Shown one piece after another: positions 18,291-30,984 of a DNA stretch of 64,000 nucleotides (position 1 is the first letter of the stretch; the number at the start of each line of letters is the position of its first letter). Source of the stretch: Limonium bicolor. Taxonomy: Eukaryota > Streptophyta > Magnoliopsida > Caryophyllales > Plumbaginaceae. The stretch covers positions 189,180,925-189,244,924 of the forward strand of contig CM041782.1 in NCBI GenBank assembly GCA_023374045.1. Reading direction: 5' to 3'. Below the pieces are notes generated by a model. That model had not been told where the DNA came from. It saw nothing but the letters and a program-made list of their open reading frames with translations, and did not search any database. A program made the position numbers and the translations under genes.

Positions 18291-19495
18291 ATCTGGATTC
18301 GGGCTTGCCTGTTTCCAAGAAGTCCATTGTTAGCTAACAAGAGGAAGTGGGTTGAAAGACACTAAGGTGAGAATGACACTTCACAAGGTAGATCGAAACA
18401 GGCTTAGGCTGAAAGCAAGTGGGCCAGGATACCCAGAAAATGAGGTGTTTGGGCTGAAGTATCTTTCAGACTATGAACTGGAATTTGGACTGAAATCTAA
18501 ACAGATGGCTTTGATTGGGCCTGAGAGGTGACACCTAGATTTAGGGTTTTGGGCTAGGGCCTGGATAAGAAGTCTACCTAGACTAGAATGAGCCCTTGGG
18601 CCGGAATGTGTTTGGGCCTGAAGTAAAGCACATGGGCTGGAACGGTCCCTAAATCACAAATGGGCCTAACTTTCTTTGGGTCAGAGAAGATGGTTGCTAA
18701 GCTGAAAAAGACTTTATTTTCAGGACCTGTGAGTTATTTCAAATTCAGGTGGATTCTTTTTTTATGGGCCTAGAACTAATTGGACAGTTTAAATTGGGCC
18801 AGAAGAGAAATCACCTAAGTCTAGGCTTTTCGGCCGAAGCCCAAATAACTCACACATTAAACCAAACGGGGCCTCTGGGCCGCAAACAAATAGAGCTGCC
18901 AATCCGGGTTGGGCTAGGTTGATGTAGGAGAAGTTCCTATCAATCTCTAGGCTGGGTAGTGGGCCGATCATACAAGCAAACAAGGCCCACACAAATTCAA
19001 CATGTCCTCACTAGACGCTTGAATCAAACTGGGTATGGATCGATCCGGAGAGGTGCTTGGGGCGTGGGCCCAGGTTACCACAAAGGAATAGGGCTTGCAC
19101 GCTATTCTCTTTGGGCTTCCCCACTTTTTCCACATCACCTGAAGGTGTGCGTCTACGGTCAGGTCTTTGACTGACCAAACAATGGGCTAGGTAAGGACAC
19201 TGCCAGGAAAACGCTTGGGGCTAAAGCCCAGGTATTAAGGGGATGTGGTTAGACGACATCCTCCTCTTTTCCCCCTTATTCACATCACCTAAAAGGTGTG
19301 AGTCCCTGACAGGGGACCCTAAACGGGTCCCAGGGTGAAATCGGTTTATGTGGACCCTCGCTCTCATATGATGCAAAGGTGCAGGGAATTAAAGTGCGCA
19401 CAAAGGTAAACAAACAATGTAATAAAAGCCATAAATAAACATTTTCGAGTTAAGCCCTCTTTCTTAAAATTAAACAAGTTAATATTAAGAAGTTG
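18291..19495 (-). other. Element D 5' untranslated leader
   Basis: No gene is seen. This 1.2-kb leader lies between the primer-binding site and gag. It is rich in GGGCC/GGCCC-type words (for example TTGGGCC and GGGCCTG, about 18420-19100), on both strands. Short ORFs at 18789-18992 and 18959-19174 have no recognisable content. Confidence 0.6.
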
Positions 19496-19513
19496 TCCCC
19501 AGCAGAGTCGCCA
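19496..19513 (-). other. Element D primer-binding site (Tat/Ogre type)
   Basis: On the minus strand TGGCGACTCTGCTGGGGA begins 3 nt after the 5' LTR. It resembles the primer site of Ogre elements, described as complementary to tRNA-Arg; the tRNA assignment is from memory of the family. Confidence 0.75.
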
Positions 19514-19516
19514 GTC

Positions 19517-21254
19517 TGTGAGCCTGATTTTAAACCCTATCCTATGTTGATTAAGTGATTAGGATCTAATCGGGTTTTAGGTCCACTTATAACCTAAGAT
19601 TAATAACTATGTCATATAACAATAATTATTAAAACCAAGCTAGCTCACTGGAACCTATTGTGAGTCGCCACCTAATTTTTACCTAGATCAAATTAGGAAA
19701 GGAGAGTTCGGGTTCGGGGGCTTGATATTCGACTTAATTAGGGTTCAATTACTTTCATTACCTCTAGAAGTCGTTTTTCCTCTACTTTAATTACGGCTTG
19801 TTACGAGTCGTTTTAAACTAAGTGCGCGAGCTTCTGTTTTTTTTAGCATTTTTTGATAGAAAAATAAAGTGAAAGTTGAAATTACCTAAACTAGGGTTTC
19901 AGAGGCAGAATTAGGTCAAATTTTGTTTCCGTCCGTAGCCACGGACCTAATGTCCGTAACAACGGACCCCAGTTAACCTACGTGGAAATAACAGTCGAAT
20001 TAAACAAAAAAAAAAAATTTCAAAAGTCCGGGGCCACGGACAGGATGTCCGTAGGCCCGGACATAGTTTAGCAAAACCTAAATTTTTTTAAAATTTTAAA
20101 ATCCCGCCGCCGTCCGTGGGTATCCGTGGCCACGGACAACCCGTCCGTGGCCCCCGGACCACCCACGGACAGGGGTTTTATGGTGGTTCCCGAAGGTGTT
20201 TTCGGCTCAAAATTTATGCACGTGTAGCCTGAAAGGTATACAAGACGTTAGTAATTGAAAGACTGCAATTTGAAGCCGAATTATGCACGAAACTTGACGA
20301 ACAAGTAACAAGGCAGAAACAAAAACAATTAGCAATACAGAAGCGTAAAAAAGGTTAGTTCGAACCCAAAATTTGACAGAGAGTTAATAAGGTCGTGGGG
20401 AGTTAGAAAAGTAGAATTGTAACCTATTTACCTTCGAATTCAAGAGGATTCTTCACGTCGGGATTCTTCGGAGGCTCTGATGGTGCCGGTTCCGGATTGA
20501 ATTCGACCCGAGCTTCTGGTTGTTGATTGTTGAAGGTGTTCTTCACGTTTTGGAGGTGGTTTGGTTGATGTTTGATGATTGTTGATGTGATGGGAGTTGA
20601 AAAGTGTGTTTAGATGGTGATTTCGGGGGATTTTTGATGTGTTTTGGTGCTTGGATGTGTAAAAACGTGAAGAGAATGAGACGGCTGCCTCCTTTGAGAG
20701 TCTAGGGTTCTTGAGGTTCTGATTTGATCATGGGATAAGGTTCCTTATATAGGCTTCCTTAAAGATAGAAAAATCCGGTAAAAACCGAGATTTACCGACG
20801 TTTTAGCACAAGGGCTTCCAAAAAGAATTTGATTATGAAATTTTACACATGGGTAAAGAATGATATTTCTGATTTTTCTAAAGTGGAATCGAATTTTTTG
20901 GATATTGGAATATTTTTAAATTCAATTTCTCATCAGATTCAATCAGAAATTGCTAGAAAATTATTGGAAACTCGAAAAATCAAAATTCCAACGCCATTAT
21001 GCCCAAAATGTCATCCTCTATCATGGGTTAAAATGTCAAAGCATTTTGAATTTACTTGACCCTTCCTTGGAGGAGAGAGAAGCCTATAGGGGGCTTAGGA
21101 GCCTTGAAAAATTACGAAAATGCCCCTGGAGAGGACCAGGCTGTCCCTAGTACTCTGAAATGTGCCGATCGAACTAGGAACCCTCGCTACTTGAGCAAGC
21201 TAGCCTATTAGTGGAGACTCCCTTCCGGGGGGTTTGAAATTTTGGGTTATAACA
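19517..21254 (-). repeat. Element D 5' LTR
   Basis: This 1738-bp LTR carries the promoter for minus-strand transcription. It has the same palindrome array (19928-20165) as the other LTR, with one block missing. Confidence 0.92.
20743..20753 (-). promoter_or_regulatory. TATA box of element D 5' LTR
   Basis: On the minus strand CCTATATAAGG lies 30-60 nt ahead of a sequence like a transcript start (CTCAAGAACCCTAGACTC). The match to a plant TATA box is strong; no start site has been mapped. Confidence 0.6.
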
Positions 21255-21453
21255 GTCCGGGACCTTGTACCCAGCCTAAGTCCCGGACCAAAGTAAGTTA
21301 TGTATTCTCGGCACAAAGTTGACGGTGGTCCGGGACTTTGTCCACGGACCAAGTCCCGGACCCTGCTAAAACCTGCTACTAAGGTAAAATTTTAACTCTA
21401 ATTCAACCCTTAAACCACACTCAATCTTTCCCTAATCTTTTCACAAGTTTCCT
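21255..21453 (-). mobile_element. Element X fragment 1: middle of a Tekay-type LTR
   Basis: The sequence from GTCCGGGACC to TTTCACAAGTTTCCT matches the middle of the element E LTR (about 54960-55090), including AAGTCCCGGACC and CTGCTAAAA. It continues at 35593 after element C is removed. The left part of this LTR is missing at the element D border. Confidence 0.72.
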
Positions 21454-24400
21454 TGTAACACCCCATCCAACAACAAACACATATTAACAATCTGCAGCGG
21501 AATACACACCTCATCAAATAACTTAACTCGTTGGTGTTACACGCCGTTAACCACCCACGTGGCTAACAAGGCTATTACATACACATTGTACCGGTCTGAT
21601 GGACTAGATTCCCGAGCGACTACACATTATTGACCCTTCCGTTAACAATAGAAACAACATACACCTTCCAACTGTACCGAGTATTCACAAACTAATGCCG
21701 ATAACAATCTCGGTCTTACTACACCTGCAGTACATATATAATTTAAATGATTACCCATGTACAACGACTACCCCGTCCTACTCTCGAACGGCTTCCAGCT
21801 CTTTATACCTGAAATAGGAAAAGAAGAGAAAGGGTGGCCCCCAAGGGGCTCAGCACCTTTGCTGGTATGGTAATCCCGCAGCCCACATGCTACCGGGCCA
21901 CGCACAACTAATTGTCATCTTAGCATGCAGTTGATTATATTTAAATCATGCATGCAACTGTAAACACACAACACATAACATTTCGCCTCAATGGGCTCAA
22001 CAAACGGATAATACTTCCTTATTTAATAAGTCACTCACGGTATTCATTATCCCTAGAGTGTTCCTCCTCTAATGGAGCTACTTCCTTAATAGACGACAAC
22101 TACCCAATAATCGGGTTATCCTTAAACGCCTCTTATCACAAACTGGGATTCATTTCCATGATCCACACACTCCATATTTTATAACATATAATATTCCTCA
22201 CATAACAAAACATAACAACACCCTTCACGTTTCCACGTGCACATGGTAGCATCGCAATAGGAATTGCTTTACAACAACATCACATAACATAACGGGAACG
22301 GTCCTCTTAGGAACCGACCCAAACATAGTTAATTCACTGGTGAGCCTAGAGAATGGTGTCACCCTCATGGTAAGCTCGTTATACAACAACAACAACAACA
22401 CTCATTACCGTCCTAATAGTCGGACGAGTAACTTAAGTTAAGATGGTTCGGGTTTGGAGGCCCGAACACACCACACAAACACATGTTCCCCCTAAACCGA
22501 TCTTAAGTAAGAATAGCTAAGCTTTGAAATAAGCTAATGGGAGATCATAACCCGTGAGGGAAACAACATAACAGAGAGAAGGGTAAGGCTAAGAAGGATA
22601 CCCACTCCCAAACAACGCGCGACCGGCCAAACCGGATTCCTCACCACTGTTAGTACATACTTACTTTTAGATATTAGTTAGAACCCCACTATGGAGTCTA
22701 TCACATTACACACCATACAATATTACAACTAAGTTAAACATACAAGGGAGATCCCTACATTCACACACACTTATCACACAATTAACACACGCATAGCCGT
22801 GGTTAGAACGTCCCATGGTTCGGGTTGTTTACTCCGAATACCGAACTCTCATGTGATCCTAGACTCAGTTAACTAAGGTTAATACTTCCGAGGTTAAATG
22901 GTATCGGAGTTGAACACGCCACATAAATGAATTACTGTAAACTCATTACATGTTTAATCTTACAACGTGGCAAACATACAGAAAAACACATTGGCATACA
23001 AGCCGGTGTAATCCGGTAGGACATAGGTTGCAAGAAAACCATACCTGTCACCGGAGTCCACTTTACCACGTCCACTTATGTTCCTCGAGAAATTCTCGAA
23101 CAACTGATAACATTACATGTACTTTTATTAACATCGGGGTAGCACGATTATTTAATGTCTAATGCTTATAACTTTTCCCCGTTAACTTAGTTACATAACT
23201 TCACTTTTTAACTTGTTTTACTTTTACATTTTAATACATCTTTTCCCCCACTAAATTGTCATTATAACTCATCTAACAGGTCTTAAACAACCTTATAACA
23301 TCATTACTAACCAATCCCCATCATTACATATCATTTTATAACCTTAAACAATGTTTTTGGTCCGACCGACCTTACCGACCGACCTTACACAAGGTCGGCC
23401 CATTCCAGAACATATTTCCGTCAACATTTTCTACTCCGACCGATCTTGTAAGTTCGGTCGCATGTTCGGTCCATTCCCGAGAGTTTCTTCCCTTTGAAAA
23501 TTCAGGCCCGACCGAACTTGCCAAGTCCGGTCCCATGTTCGGTCGATTCCAGAAACTTAATCCGTACACAAAATACAAGCCCGACCGACCATGCAAGTCC
23601 AGTCCCCAAGGTCGGTCCATTCCAGAAACCAATTCTCGCAGGGTAAACTGGGCTCGACCGACCTTGGCAAGTTCGGTCGCAAGGTCGGTCTGCCCCAGAC
23701 CTTTATTTTCCATTGCCCATTTAACTCCAAACTTTACCTCATATATCCTAATATGTCCTAACCTCATTTGGGCACTTCAAACACATCTTTAGCCATGTAC
23801 TAAACTCTTTAAATCACACACCAAAACCATCTTATCGTTCACAAATTTCTTACAAAATTCTTAGCACTTGGAATGTTTCCTCCTTAAGATTTCTAAGTGG
23901 TATTTCACCAATAATGACCACTATACCAAGGTGTTTCCTCTACACCTTAACATCACCTCTCAAACTTCTTTTCTTACTAACTAAATCTCCTTTTTCACAT
24001 CTTACCTAAACATCACTTCTTCCTTGTACATCAACATTCCTAAACCTTAAACAAACTTCTCCAGACTTGAATACATTCTCAAAACACACATTGAATTCCT
24101 AGAACTTCCAAGATAATACCTAAATCCTTGCAATCACTCTAAATCACACCTAATACATGTTTTCTTCCCAAGTAAAACATTTGTCCACCTTTAACACTTC
24201 CTAGTTCACCAAAACTTACTTAAACACTTAGAACTTCTTACACATTTTCCAAATTTGGCCATAGCTTCTCTTGTATATACTCACATCCAAACACTTAGGT
24301 TTTTACCTTATTTCATTCAAGGACACCTAAAATCCATCAAACACATTTTTATACACAACTTCACACATTTAGCACTACATCACAATATAGTGAATAAGCT

Positions 24401-26094
24401 TAAATTGCTTGGCACTTAGGCCCTTAAATAACATGGCTCTTAGGCCCTTAAATTGCATAAACCTTAAACACTGAATTTCCCACATAAATAATGCCTTTGA
24501 CCTGCAAATACACCCAACAATACATATGCCCTTAATAAACTCCTCCTGAGACATTTTACTAGCTCATTTGCCATTGGCTCCTTAGGTATTTTTAGCATAT
24601 CAAGCTCATTTTTCCTAAGCATTTAAACTACATTGAGATAAGCTTGTTTACCTCTTTTTCCTCACAAACTTCTTTCTTGTTTCCTTGTAAACCGGTAGGG
24701 TGTTTGGTTGTCTGTCAACTTCTAAACAATGTACAAATATAGAATGAGCATTCAAGCATTATGCTTCATCCCATTGTAAACCCTAGTTACATATATTGTT
24801 TTAAGGTATTAAAATGATTGTTTTACCTTGGAATGGAAAGAGAGCTTGAATAAGTATCAAGAGAGGACTCCTCCTAGCCCTTGGAAGATTCAAATGAAGC
24901 AAACAAGACAGAGAAGACACCATTACAAGGTGCATTTTCGGTTAACACCACAAAATGAAGGAAATGGAGTTTTCTTTGGTTTTTCCTTACCTTGAAGCAA
25001 AGGTGATCAACAAGGCATAAAAATATAAGCTCAAGCTCCTTCCATGGAAGTCCTCCTTGGCACCGAAATGGTGGTTTTGATGATATGAAAAGACAATGTT
25101 GTAGAGCTTGCTCCATCTAAGAGAACGGTAGTCTCGGAATTAAATTCGGAGCATGGAGTTAGGAGTTACAAGTGAAAGGAGTTGGAAATGGTGAGGCTTT
25201 GCTGTAGCATAACTGATGGAGCTTGAGAGAATGGAGGAAAGGAACCGTGGGAATACAAGAAGGAAAGAGAGAATGAAGATAAGTTTGCTTTTGTTAAGAT
25301 ATTTATGTATAAAGCAAAATAGTACTTTACTTTATAAGCTTTACTTTCTTATTAAACTAACAAGGGGATGACTCATCCATTTAAGAAAACCGGCCCCTTT
25401 ATTACATGAGGGGTATTAGTCTTTGTTGACCAATTTAATTACTTATAACAACATATGTACAAACTAGCTTATTAAAGTTACTATTCACTAAAACAAGGCA
25501 CATTGATGTGAAATTTTTGATTTCCCATTGATATAGACTTCCAAATGTGATACTATATAGTACACATGTTTTTAAAGAGTAATGATGGACATCTAGCCAT
25601 TCAGAACTCATTTACAAGACAATTTTTCAAAAACGTGCTTTAAACTCCTTAAAGCACTTTTTGTGTCTTAAACTTGTTTTCAAGCTTGGTTTTTCTTTAG
25701 TAATTGATTTAATATGTTCTTTAACATATTTATAAGGTATAGGTATGACCATTAGGTCTTATACAAATTTATCCCAAGCTTAGAGCACATTCTTGCTCAT
25801 ATTGACTTTAAGGTATTTTCTTGTGTTTTGTTTGGTTTAATTGTCTACCAAAGTTTCCTAAGGACTTAATTAGCCTTATTAAATCATAATTGAATATTAT
25901 TAAGTCTTGGTAGGCTCTTTGGGTCCTAACCAAGTTCACTCCTAGCTAGAGCATGTTTTTGCTCAAAACTGTATCTTAGTGCTTTATTGCATTTTACCAT
26001 GGTTTAATTGTTCACTGATGTTTCAAGGCACTTTTTAGCCTTTACATATCATAGTTTAATATTTAAACCACATATCAAGGTTTGGGGTATTTCA
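21454..26094 (-). repeat. Element C 3' LTR
   Basis: The 4641-bp LTR is almost identical to 30985-35592 apart from many 1-3-bp indels. It includes a palindrome array (GACCGACCTT, about 23360-23690). A minus-strand TATA-like TTTATACATAAATA lies at about 25300-25313, followed on the minus strand by a pyrimidine-rich leader. ORFs in it have no recognisable content. Confidence 0.92.
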
Positions 26095-29000
26095 ATCTAC
26101 CCCCCTTAAAAGAACTTCGTCTCGAAGTTTACACTTCCCACACATCTTGGATTAGAATAGGGATTACTTATAGAAATAAAACTTCCATAACCAAACATAC
26201 TTTACATCACAACCTCGGACTTAATGGTCCGGGTAAACACATTCACATCCAACATAACATAACTATTCACATGATAACCTCGGACTCAGGTCCGGGTATC
26301 TTATCAACATTTACACCATACATAACAACCCTTAGACTCTCTGGTCTTGGGTAACATAACAACATTTAGACACATAGGTCTTGATAACATAACAGCCTTT
26401 AGACACGTAGGTCTATATAACACAACACATTTAGACTCATAGGTCTTAATACATACACTTTAGGAACTAAAGGTCAAATAATATTTATTACAATACCACA
26501 CAACATGTCATAGCATGTATAGCAATCAAAATATCTTTGATATACACTGTGATCCCGCAGAACCCGGTCGCGATGGACACCTTCCGTCCTCGTGCCTTTG
26601 GGGATCAAAACAATCACTTAAGTTTAAAATTTCCTTGCGAGGTTAAGTATAGAGAACTTTAATTTTGTAGTAAGTATCTATCGACGCTTTAAATACCATT
26701 GAAATCCATTTTGAAAACACACACCACAACTCCAAGTCCAACTTATGCTCTTGCTTCTTTTCTTAGCGTAGTTATTTGTGACCACTTAAGGGGAGCTTCA
26801 AGAATCATTCAACCCTAATGTGATCAGATCATGTGTCGAACTATCCTTCCACTCCAATTTGTGTTCGCTTCCCTTGATCGCATGCAAATCAAGTTCCACC
26901 TCCCACTTCATTTTCAAGCATCAAATAAATCACTCATTCCATTTTCTATCTTTTAAATCGTTCTAGTCATGATCATAACATCTCCAGGGATAGAACTCCG
27001 TCTATCAGTTATTTCCATACACTTTAATGTTGTTACCTAGGGAATTTTATTCTCACTAGGTTCTATGTCGGTATCATGCCCTTTCATGAATCACTATATA
27101 ATATATATATATATACACATATATTTTATCAAATACAATACACCATTTCACATCTATACACTGTCGGGGTTTTTTGTTCCCGGGAGTTTCTCTACTCCCC
27201 ACACTTGTACCATCACACACAACTGTTAATAAATCAACACACTTATCACATGGTATTCGCATCTTCTGCGCGAATTACCACAATTAAACCATGAATGAAT
27301 GTGTATGTTTACATAACACACACACCAATCATCAAAACAAATTATTTGTGCTATGCACAACATAAATCACGTACCCTTGTACGGTAATACACACTAAGTG
27401 GTTTTGCGCTCTACCCCCCTTAAAAGGGATTACGCCCACGTAATCAATTACTAAACATTGGCTTAAAATGCTATGCCGTCGTGAAGTGTTTTAACTTCCA
27501 CGCGGTCTATTACACAATGGATTGCTTAGAGGATCTTAACCATATTGGCGGTTTGTTCCTAAACCAAGAATTCTCATTGGAGTTTGTTTAAACTCTTAGT
27601 TGGTTTCGATTCTGGCCTGTTAGGCTTCTAGGCGTTAATAATTAGCCACTCACTCATGTTCACCATGCACATTCAACACTTGAATTACTGGCTCACTAGT
27701 TTCTGCTGCGAAACTCTAATAACTGTAGGGCTTAGTTGCCCCATTTGTTATTCTTACTATATTGTACATCCCTAATTGTCACCTTCATATTGGTAACAAT
27801 GGTTTCTCAACCGACGCGTGGTATCTCTTACCGTTAGCGAATTCGGTGAGTTATAAACTTTCTATCTACTTCCATAACGATTTACTGTGTATACAGCTAT
27901 GTATTTCACAATGATTGACTTGTTCCCTTCCGACTTACTGTCGGTTGAAATTGAGCTACTACATAGTGTGTAGTGCTCTCTCAGCTATTTATAACATTTG
28001 GGGTATATACCATACCGATATTTAGCAGTTAGTGCTACTGTAGTCACTTACTGTTAATCATGTCTCCACATTTGGTTTCGTACCAGTACTCTCTTATTGG
28101 TGCGGCCTTGCATTTCCTATGCATCAGCCATTATAACATTATTCCTCCACAATTAACATGTTTCCAATTCCTAGCTATCCCACTCGATCATTACTGCGCA
28201 AGTGCAATACCAAAACACTCAGTCATACAGAGTGCAGAGGCGTAAACTCTTGACAGCATATCTCTCATGTGATTCGCATGGAATTCACACTGTGTTTCAT
28301 TGAGATTCCGATCTCGTAATACTGGCTACTGGCTTATTGCCGAGTTTGTTCATCATCACTTACCTTGCGTCACCACTGAATTTAATTCATAACTGCTCTT
28401 ATCTTCCATATCATTATTCAACAGCGCTTACTCAACGGTCGCTTGCTGCGCACCGTGCTCTTAGTTATTGTATAACACTAACTTATATGGTATTTACTGT
28501 CATATTAACTTCCACACGTATACTTACATCACTCGTATTATGGTTTGTCATTCTTTTGGATGACTACTGAATACTCTTTGAGCATTGATCATTCGAGTCA
28601 CAAGCCGGCATTATTCAGCTCGGTGCTTCACCTTATACACACATACTACTAAGCTAACTGCTCTCTTTCAATAATAACATCGTCCATTATTAACATATTT
28701 CTCGAGCTTGGTTCACATAACTACCGCTCCCGCGGTTTCACAGCATCGAGAGGTATCTCCACTCTTAGTGCAGTGGTTCGTTCTCCACTTTATTCACTTA
28801 TATAACATAAACTTTTGCAATCAATCTAATTTACATAACATATCTTGCTTATAGCTTATAAGCCTTATTTGCCTTGAGCTGGGCTCATTGTAGGCTGTCC
28901 ACACACATGTACTTCTCTGTACAACATTACATGGTTTGGATGTTATATTGAGCTCCATGACAAGGTCGTTGCATTCCGTCTCCTTTCATGGAATGCCCCT

Positions 29001-30984
29001 TAGGATTGTCAGTTCGTCTCCTGACAACTTATGTCTAAACTGGGTGTTAGTTTCAACCCTTGTGTTTCTGTCACGTCATTTCATGCAATAATTGTTGATG
29101 CGAACACCCTTCAAGGATTGCTCCTGGGTGTTGCTAAGTCATGCCATTACATCTGGTTCGCACTTATTGGTATATTCAGTTAGCCACGCCGTTTGCGTTC
29201 TTAACTGGCTTATTATCTTCTTCTATGAAGATCTACACTTCCTGGTAGTGTAGGTACTCATTCTGGGAGTTTCATCCCGTTCCTTGCACACTAATGTGTC
29301 CACATTAGGCATCTGCTTGCCATGCACAGGCTGGGTCACCATTCCAGCTATCGTGTTTATCCCTCGGAATTCTTAAGACATGTGTGATGTCTTTACATAA
29401 CAGTTAGTGCACTTCGCACCTCTTGACTCTTAAACATATCCTTGAAATGCATTCACTAATTCCTTTAGTCTCGTTAACTTGACTTGTTCCTTTACTTCAA
29501 CCATTAATGGTAATCCTTAGCTCTTGTTTGTTTTATACTGCTGACCGTAGTACGGAGTCGACTACTTCCCGTGTTCCGGACTCTACTTGTATACATATGT
29601 GGGGTACCATGCTGATACATTGCTACTTACCCAACTAACCCATAAGTAGGTCTGTCAGGCCCACAAGCTCCTATCGGAGTGCGGTCATCCCACATTACAG
29701 TTGGTACACTCGTAGTGTCCGTCACACGCCTAGGTGAAGTATTCTGTTGTCAACTCCCTATATTGTCCCGTGACAATATGCGTCCCATGCTTCCCGAACT
29801 TAATCGAAGGAAAGTTTATCCACTGTTGTATCCTTGTCAACTGTCCTCGGTTTTACTGGTTTGGTTCTTAAAAGAAGGTAGAAAGAAGCGTTGGTTTGAA
29901 AGAAAATTTTGGTTTTGAAGGAAAAGAGTTTGAAATAAATTTGAGTTTGAAAGAAATTTTTTTTTTATGGTTTCACAACATCTTCTTACCTTAACCAAGT
30001 CTAGCTTCTTGCTGACTGGTGTACTTCCAGTTACAGTGGTTAGGCTAACAGGCCCTTCCACACTTAACTTCGTGGAACTTTACCAAGTACTTCGTATTTG
30101 TTAAAATTTCCCCGAACATCCCTGTTATAGTAGCACTTGCCATGGCAAGTGCGCCATGCTAACTGGCTATCGGTTCAACACTTACCGGTTGCGGTATTGT
30201 TCTTACCCGCACTGTCATCAGTGGCCTTGTTGGCCCTCACTAATCTTACTGTCTTGATAATAACTCCTCTAGGTGACTTCTCATTGTCTTCACATGATAA
30301 TCATCAACTAGGGTGTTTCCCATTCTGGGAGACCCCCTTTTCTTTTGTATTGTTCCCTCTTCGTAGCCCGTTCCACGTATTTGTCATGGTTACTGAGACT
30401 TATCTCTTGTTTGGGCACTACGTTGTAGTTCCTTTGTCGGTTGGTATACCGTTGGTGTATTATTTATCAACTGTGGTCCCGTAGACACTCGTCTCGGGTT
30501 TCACTAATCCACTTCTTGCCTGTTGCACAATTGGTGTGTTGCAAGCTGGTTGTTCCCGAATGCTCGGCATGTCGACCCAGGTTGCCGGAAATTCTATTCT
30601 CTTATACACAAAATGCTTCATTCTTCGCTATAAAATGCGGTTAACATTGTTTAGATGGGAACCGTCTCCGAGATTCCCAGTTTTCGGGATCTACCGTATG
30701 ACAGGTTCTCCGTACCTTTAGAGGTACTTAATAACAGCCAGATCGGGTATTCCCGAGTATGAGAGGACTTTCATCTCTCTGGCGTTCTTTCCCAAGTTAT
30801 AAAACAGGGAATGTGGAGGGTGGGAAAATATTGTAGGTTTCCAGTACACACTGGTAATACCTAACTAGCGTATCTCTCACGCTATCACTCAACCCTTAAC
30901 CCAAAGCACTAAAATCCTAACTCGGTACTTCCTAAGCTCGGTAATTCAGTCATCAGACCGATACTTCGCTCTGATACCACTTTT
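26095..30984 (-). other. Element C internal region, non-coding
   Basis: The left edge (26095-26111) is the polypurine tract, CTTTTAAGGGGGGTAGAT on minus, preceded in sense by a hairpin (26113-26129). The right edge holds the primer site TGGTATCAGAGC (30968-30979, minus). Between them I found no gag, protease, RT or integrase motif in any frame. Parts resemble the interior of element E, for example 26770-26900 with 57660-57800, and CCCCTTAAAAGGGATTACGC at about 27414 and again at about 58395. A conserved structured motif lies at 28179-28256. Short ORFs such as 30137-30484 appear random. Confidence 0.72.
30968..30979 (-). other. Element C primer-binding site (initiator tRNA-Met)
   Basis: On the minus strand TGGTATCAGAGC is the standard initiator-Met primer site and starts 5 nt from the LTR. 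It settles the orientation of the element. Confidence 0.88.

Larger units (their letters stand above)
12114..21254 (-). mobile_element. Element D: gag-only Tat/Ogre-type LTR retrotransposon
   Basis: The LTRs are 12114-13883 and 19517-21254, starting TGTGAGCC and ending TATAACA as read on plus. The gag gene, the primer-binding site next to the right LTR and the polypurine tract next to the left LTR all show minus orientation. The primer site (TGGCGACTCTGCTGGGGA), the CHYH-type zinc knuckle and tandem repeats in the 3' untranslated part are traits of the Tat/Ogre lineage. No pol is present. The flanks are unrelated: protease of A on the left, a Tekay-type LTR on the right, with GTTGC against GTCCG, so no target duplication is visible. 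Confidence 0.88.

Noticed and set aside
23372..23767. Minus ORF with repeated DLARSVG-like phrases (also near 32891-33282)
   Set aside because: It is the translation of the palindromic GACCGACC array in the C LTRs.
30137..30484. 115-residue ORF in element C with membrane-like stretches
   Set aside because: T-rich translation in a non-coding interior; no recognisable motif and no counterpart in element E.
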